Positions 62,301 to 64,000 of a DNA stretch of 64,000 bases are shown piece after piece. The notes beneath the pieces are model-generated. The model saw only the letters and a list, made by a program, of their open reading frames with translations. It was not told the origin of the DNA and searched no databases. Position 1 is the first letter of the stretch. Each line of letters begins with the position of its first letter. This DNA is from Halicephalobus mephisto (taxonomy: Eukaryota > Nematoda > Chromadorea > Rhabditida > Panagrolaimidae), in NCBI GenBank assembly GCA_009193035.1, contig SWDT01000019.1:62001-126000 (forward strand), read 5' to 3'. A program made the translations under genes and the position numbers.

Positions 62301-63969
62301 AAAATTTAATATAAAAGTAAAAATAATAAAAAATTTTAAAACAATTAATATAAAAATAAAAATATTATTTGAAGTTGATTTACTTCCGGGATGAGATTTT
62401 GCCTTTTCAGATCAGTTTTAAAAAGTCGTGATTTGGATTGAAAATAGATGGTTTTAAAAAAAGCAGATATAATTTAAATTGTATTATTCTAGAAAGTTAA
62501 AGTTTGGATAGAAATAAATTTTTTTAAAAATATTAATTTGGTTTAAAAAATATGATTTTAGAAAATCATGATTTCATCTAAAATAATTTTTTTTAAAAAA
62601 GCAGATATAATTTAACTTGTATTATTTTAGAAAATTATAGTCTGGATTGAAATAAATTTTTAAAAAAATCTTAATTTGGTTTAAAAAATATGATTCTAGG
62701 AAGTCATGATCTGGATTGAAATAAATTTTTTTAAAAATTCTAATTTGGTCTGAGATACGTAATTTTAGAAATGTTTAATTTTATCTAAAATAAATCTTTT
62801 CTAAAAAGCAGATATAATTTAAATTGTATTATTTTAGAAAATTATAGTCTGGATTGAAATAAACTTTTTTTAAAAATATTAATTTGGTTTAAAAAATATG
62901 ATTTTAGAAATGTTTAATTTCATCTAGTTTGTACTATTCTAAAAAGCTTAATTTGATCTAAGATAACTTTTTTTAAAAAACAAAATCTGAATTAATTTTT
63001 ATTATTTTAAAAATTTCTAATCTAATAAAATACTGATTTTGAAAAGTTGTTCATTTAATTTAATGTCGATTTTTATAAACATTTTCAGTTTGGAATTCTT
63101 AAAAATGTTTTAACTGAATTCAAACAAAAATTTTTAAAAAACACCGGTCTTCATTTTTTTAGAAAATTCTAAAGTCAACACTAAGAAAAATCATGTTTTA
63201 AAATTACAGTAACCATATCTAAAAAACTTCCAAATTACTACAGTAAACTTATTTTGGGAAAATGAATTTCAAATATTACAGTAAGCCAATCTAAAGTGAC
63301 TTTTTAGATATTACAGTAGATTTATTGAAAAAGAAAAAGTCCTAAAATTACTACAGTAAACTTGTATAAAATAAATTTTACAATTACTACAGTAATCCTA
63401 CTTTGGAAAAGTGGATTTCAAATATTACAGTAAGCCAATATAAAATGACTTTTTAAATATTACAGTAGATTTATTGAAAAAAAAGTCCTAAAATTACTAC
63501 AGTAATCCTATTTTGGAAAAGTAGATTTCAAATATTACAGTAAGCCAATATAAAATGACTTTTTAAACATTACAGTAGATTTATCCAAGAAGAAAAAGTC
63601 CTAAAATTACTACAGTAAACTTATTTTGGAAAAGTGGATTTCAAATATTACAGTAAACCCACTTTTTCGTCCGTAAATGTCGGTCATGTAGGGAGTAAAG
63701 AAAACTCCGAACAGATATCCGATGAACCAGATATTCAGGACCAAACTCCAGACCCAGGTGAAGGTCCACTCTGGAATGCCGTTCGGGACCCCTCGGGCGA
63801 TGTAGGATTCGTTGATGTAATTCCGGAACGAAAAATAGGCCGTATTCGGATAGGAATTTGAATAAGCTTCTTGGAAATTTACCAAACAAGCCAAAATTGC
63901 GAACAGGGCGATGATCAAAGGAGGCTTTCCTCTGGGGGCCAACATTCTTCCCAGATATCCGTTAAGCCT
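59326..63969 (-). CDS. SLC2-type (GLUT-like) sugar transporter, MFS, about 551 aa
   Basis: Four exons in phase: 63969-63663, 62049-61895, 61506-60806 and 59818-59326 (stop); introns 1,613, 388 and 987 nt. An ATTCCAG acceptor precedes 63969 and the frame is open from there, so a short first exon may lie outside the window; otherwise the ATG at 63945 starts a 543-aa protein. Family motifs in order: YGRKT (residues 99-103), ETTPTNMRG (155-163, in place of E..P...RG), KETPKFLL (215-222, PESPR-like), SLQLVVG (287-293, replacing QQLSG), DRYGRR (337-342), GPIAYFITSEL (392-402, replacing GPIPWF..AE) and PETKGKE (462-468). About twelve hydrophobic segments fit MFS. The cytoplasmic tail is Ser-rich. 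The changed QLS and GPxPW motifs mean the substrate is uncertain; sugar or polyol is likely. Confidence 0.88.
59870..60780 (-). repeat. Transporter intron 3: ~120-bp units and a complex island
   Basis: 59870-60240 has three copies of AATTTTTAGAATTTCTTAGAAATTACAGTAATCTACA..AAATTTCAATTTTTTG, as also seen upstream of CHMP7. 60480-60780 is GC-richer and contains GCCTCAGGGCACTTCCTCCC.. followed by GGGACCA, shared in part with 2.9 and 26.7 kb. Confidence 0.75.
62100..63662 (-). repeat. Transporter intron 1: three successive arrays
   Basis: 62100-62360: (AATATAAAAATAAAAATAATAAAAAATTT)n. 62400-63000: ~140-bp units with AAAGCAGATATAATTTAAATTGTATT. 63200-63655: ~125-bp units with AAATATTACAGTAAGCCAAT, ACATTACAGTAGATTTATT and AATTACTACAGTAAACTTA; TACAGTA is present at least three times per unit. 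Confidence 0.85.
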
Positions 63970-64000
63970 CTGGAATAAATTTTTAAATATTTTTTTATTT

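Overview
The window is nematode nuclear DNA, most likely from a rhabditid. Three things point there: introns end in the TTTCAG/TTTTAG acceptor typical of nematodes, very short introns (42-44 nt) sit beside kilobase introns, and the gene families are nematode ones (DMSR-type FMRFamide-peptide receptors, a serpentine chemoreceptor, CHMP7, TTLL12). I cannot name the species. Most of the sequence is strongly AT-rich and filled with tandem arrays; genes stand out as GC-richer islands. There is no bacterial-style operon, CRISPR array or rRNA.

Layout. 1-1.8 kb: 3' half of a DMSR-like neuropeptide receptor (+), cut by the window edge. 1.8-7.0 kb: arrays (7-bp, 85-bp and 135-bp units) and a degenerate tRNA-like sequence. 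7.1-10.8 kb: a second, complete DMSR-like receptor (-), arranged tail to tail with the first. 10.9-32.6 kb: a long gene-poor tract with many arrays, mobile-element relics and a few unassigned exon-like islands. 32.7-35.6 kb: a PP2C-type (PPM) phosphatase-like gene (-). 35.6-45.4 kb: arrays, inverted-repeat elements and one exon-like island. 45.5-46.9 kb: CHMP7, an ESCRT-III subunit (+). 47.1-49.2 kb: a serpentine chemoreceptor (-) whose 3' end abuts the CHMP7 3' end. 50.2-53.3 kb: TTLL12 (-). 54.8-57.7 kb: a secreted six-EF-hand protein (-) with a probable GC-AG intron. 59.3-64 kb: an SLC2-type sugar transporter (-), whose first exon may lie beyond the right edge.

I rebuilt the gene models by checking splice donors, acceptors and reading phase at every junction. 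The seven main genes close with consistent phase: 373 aa receptor, 743 aa phosphatase-like protein, 419 aa CHMP7, 343 aa chemoreceptor, 662 aa TTLL12, 334 aa EF-hand protein and about 551 aa transporter. They do not form one pathway. CHMP7 acts in nuclear-envelope and membrane remodelling, TTLL12 is a SET-like/TTL-like pseudo-ligase family, the receptors are neuronal or sensory, and the EF-hand protein enters the secretory route.

The most interesting non-genic signals are: (1) a dispersed family of inverted-repeat elements that enclose tandem arrays, two of which end within about 5-15 bp of a stop codon; (2) three loci with dimers or trimers of a pogo/Tigger-like palindromic element joined by the same short spacer; (3) a recurring core, GGTCTYRASTGGAAA, in arrays across the window; and (4) arrays whose unit is a multiple of 3 and so stay open in several frames.
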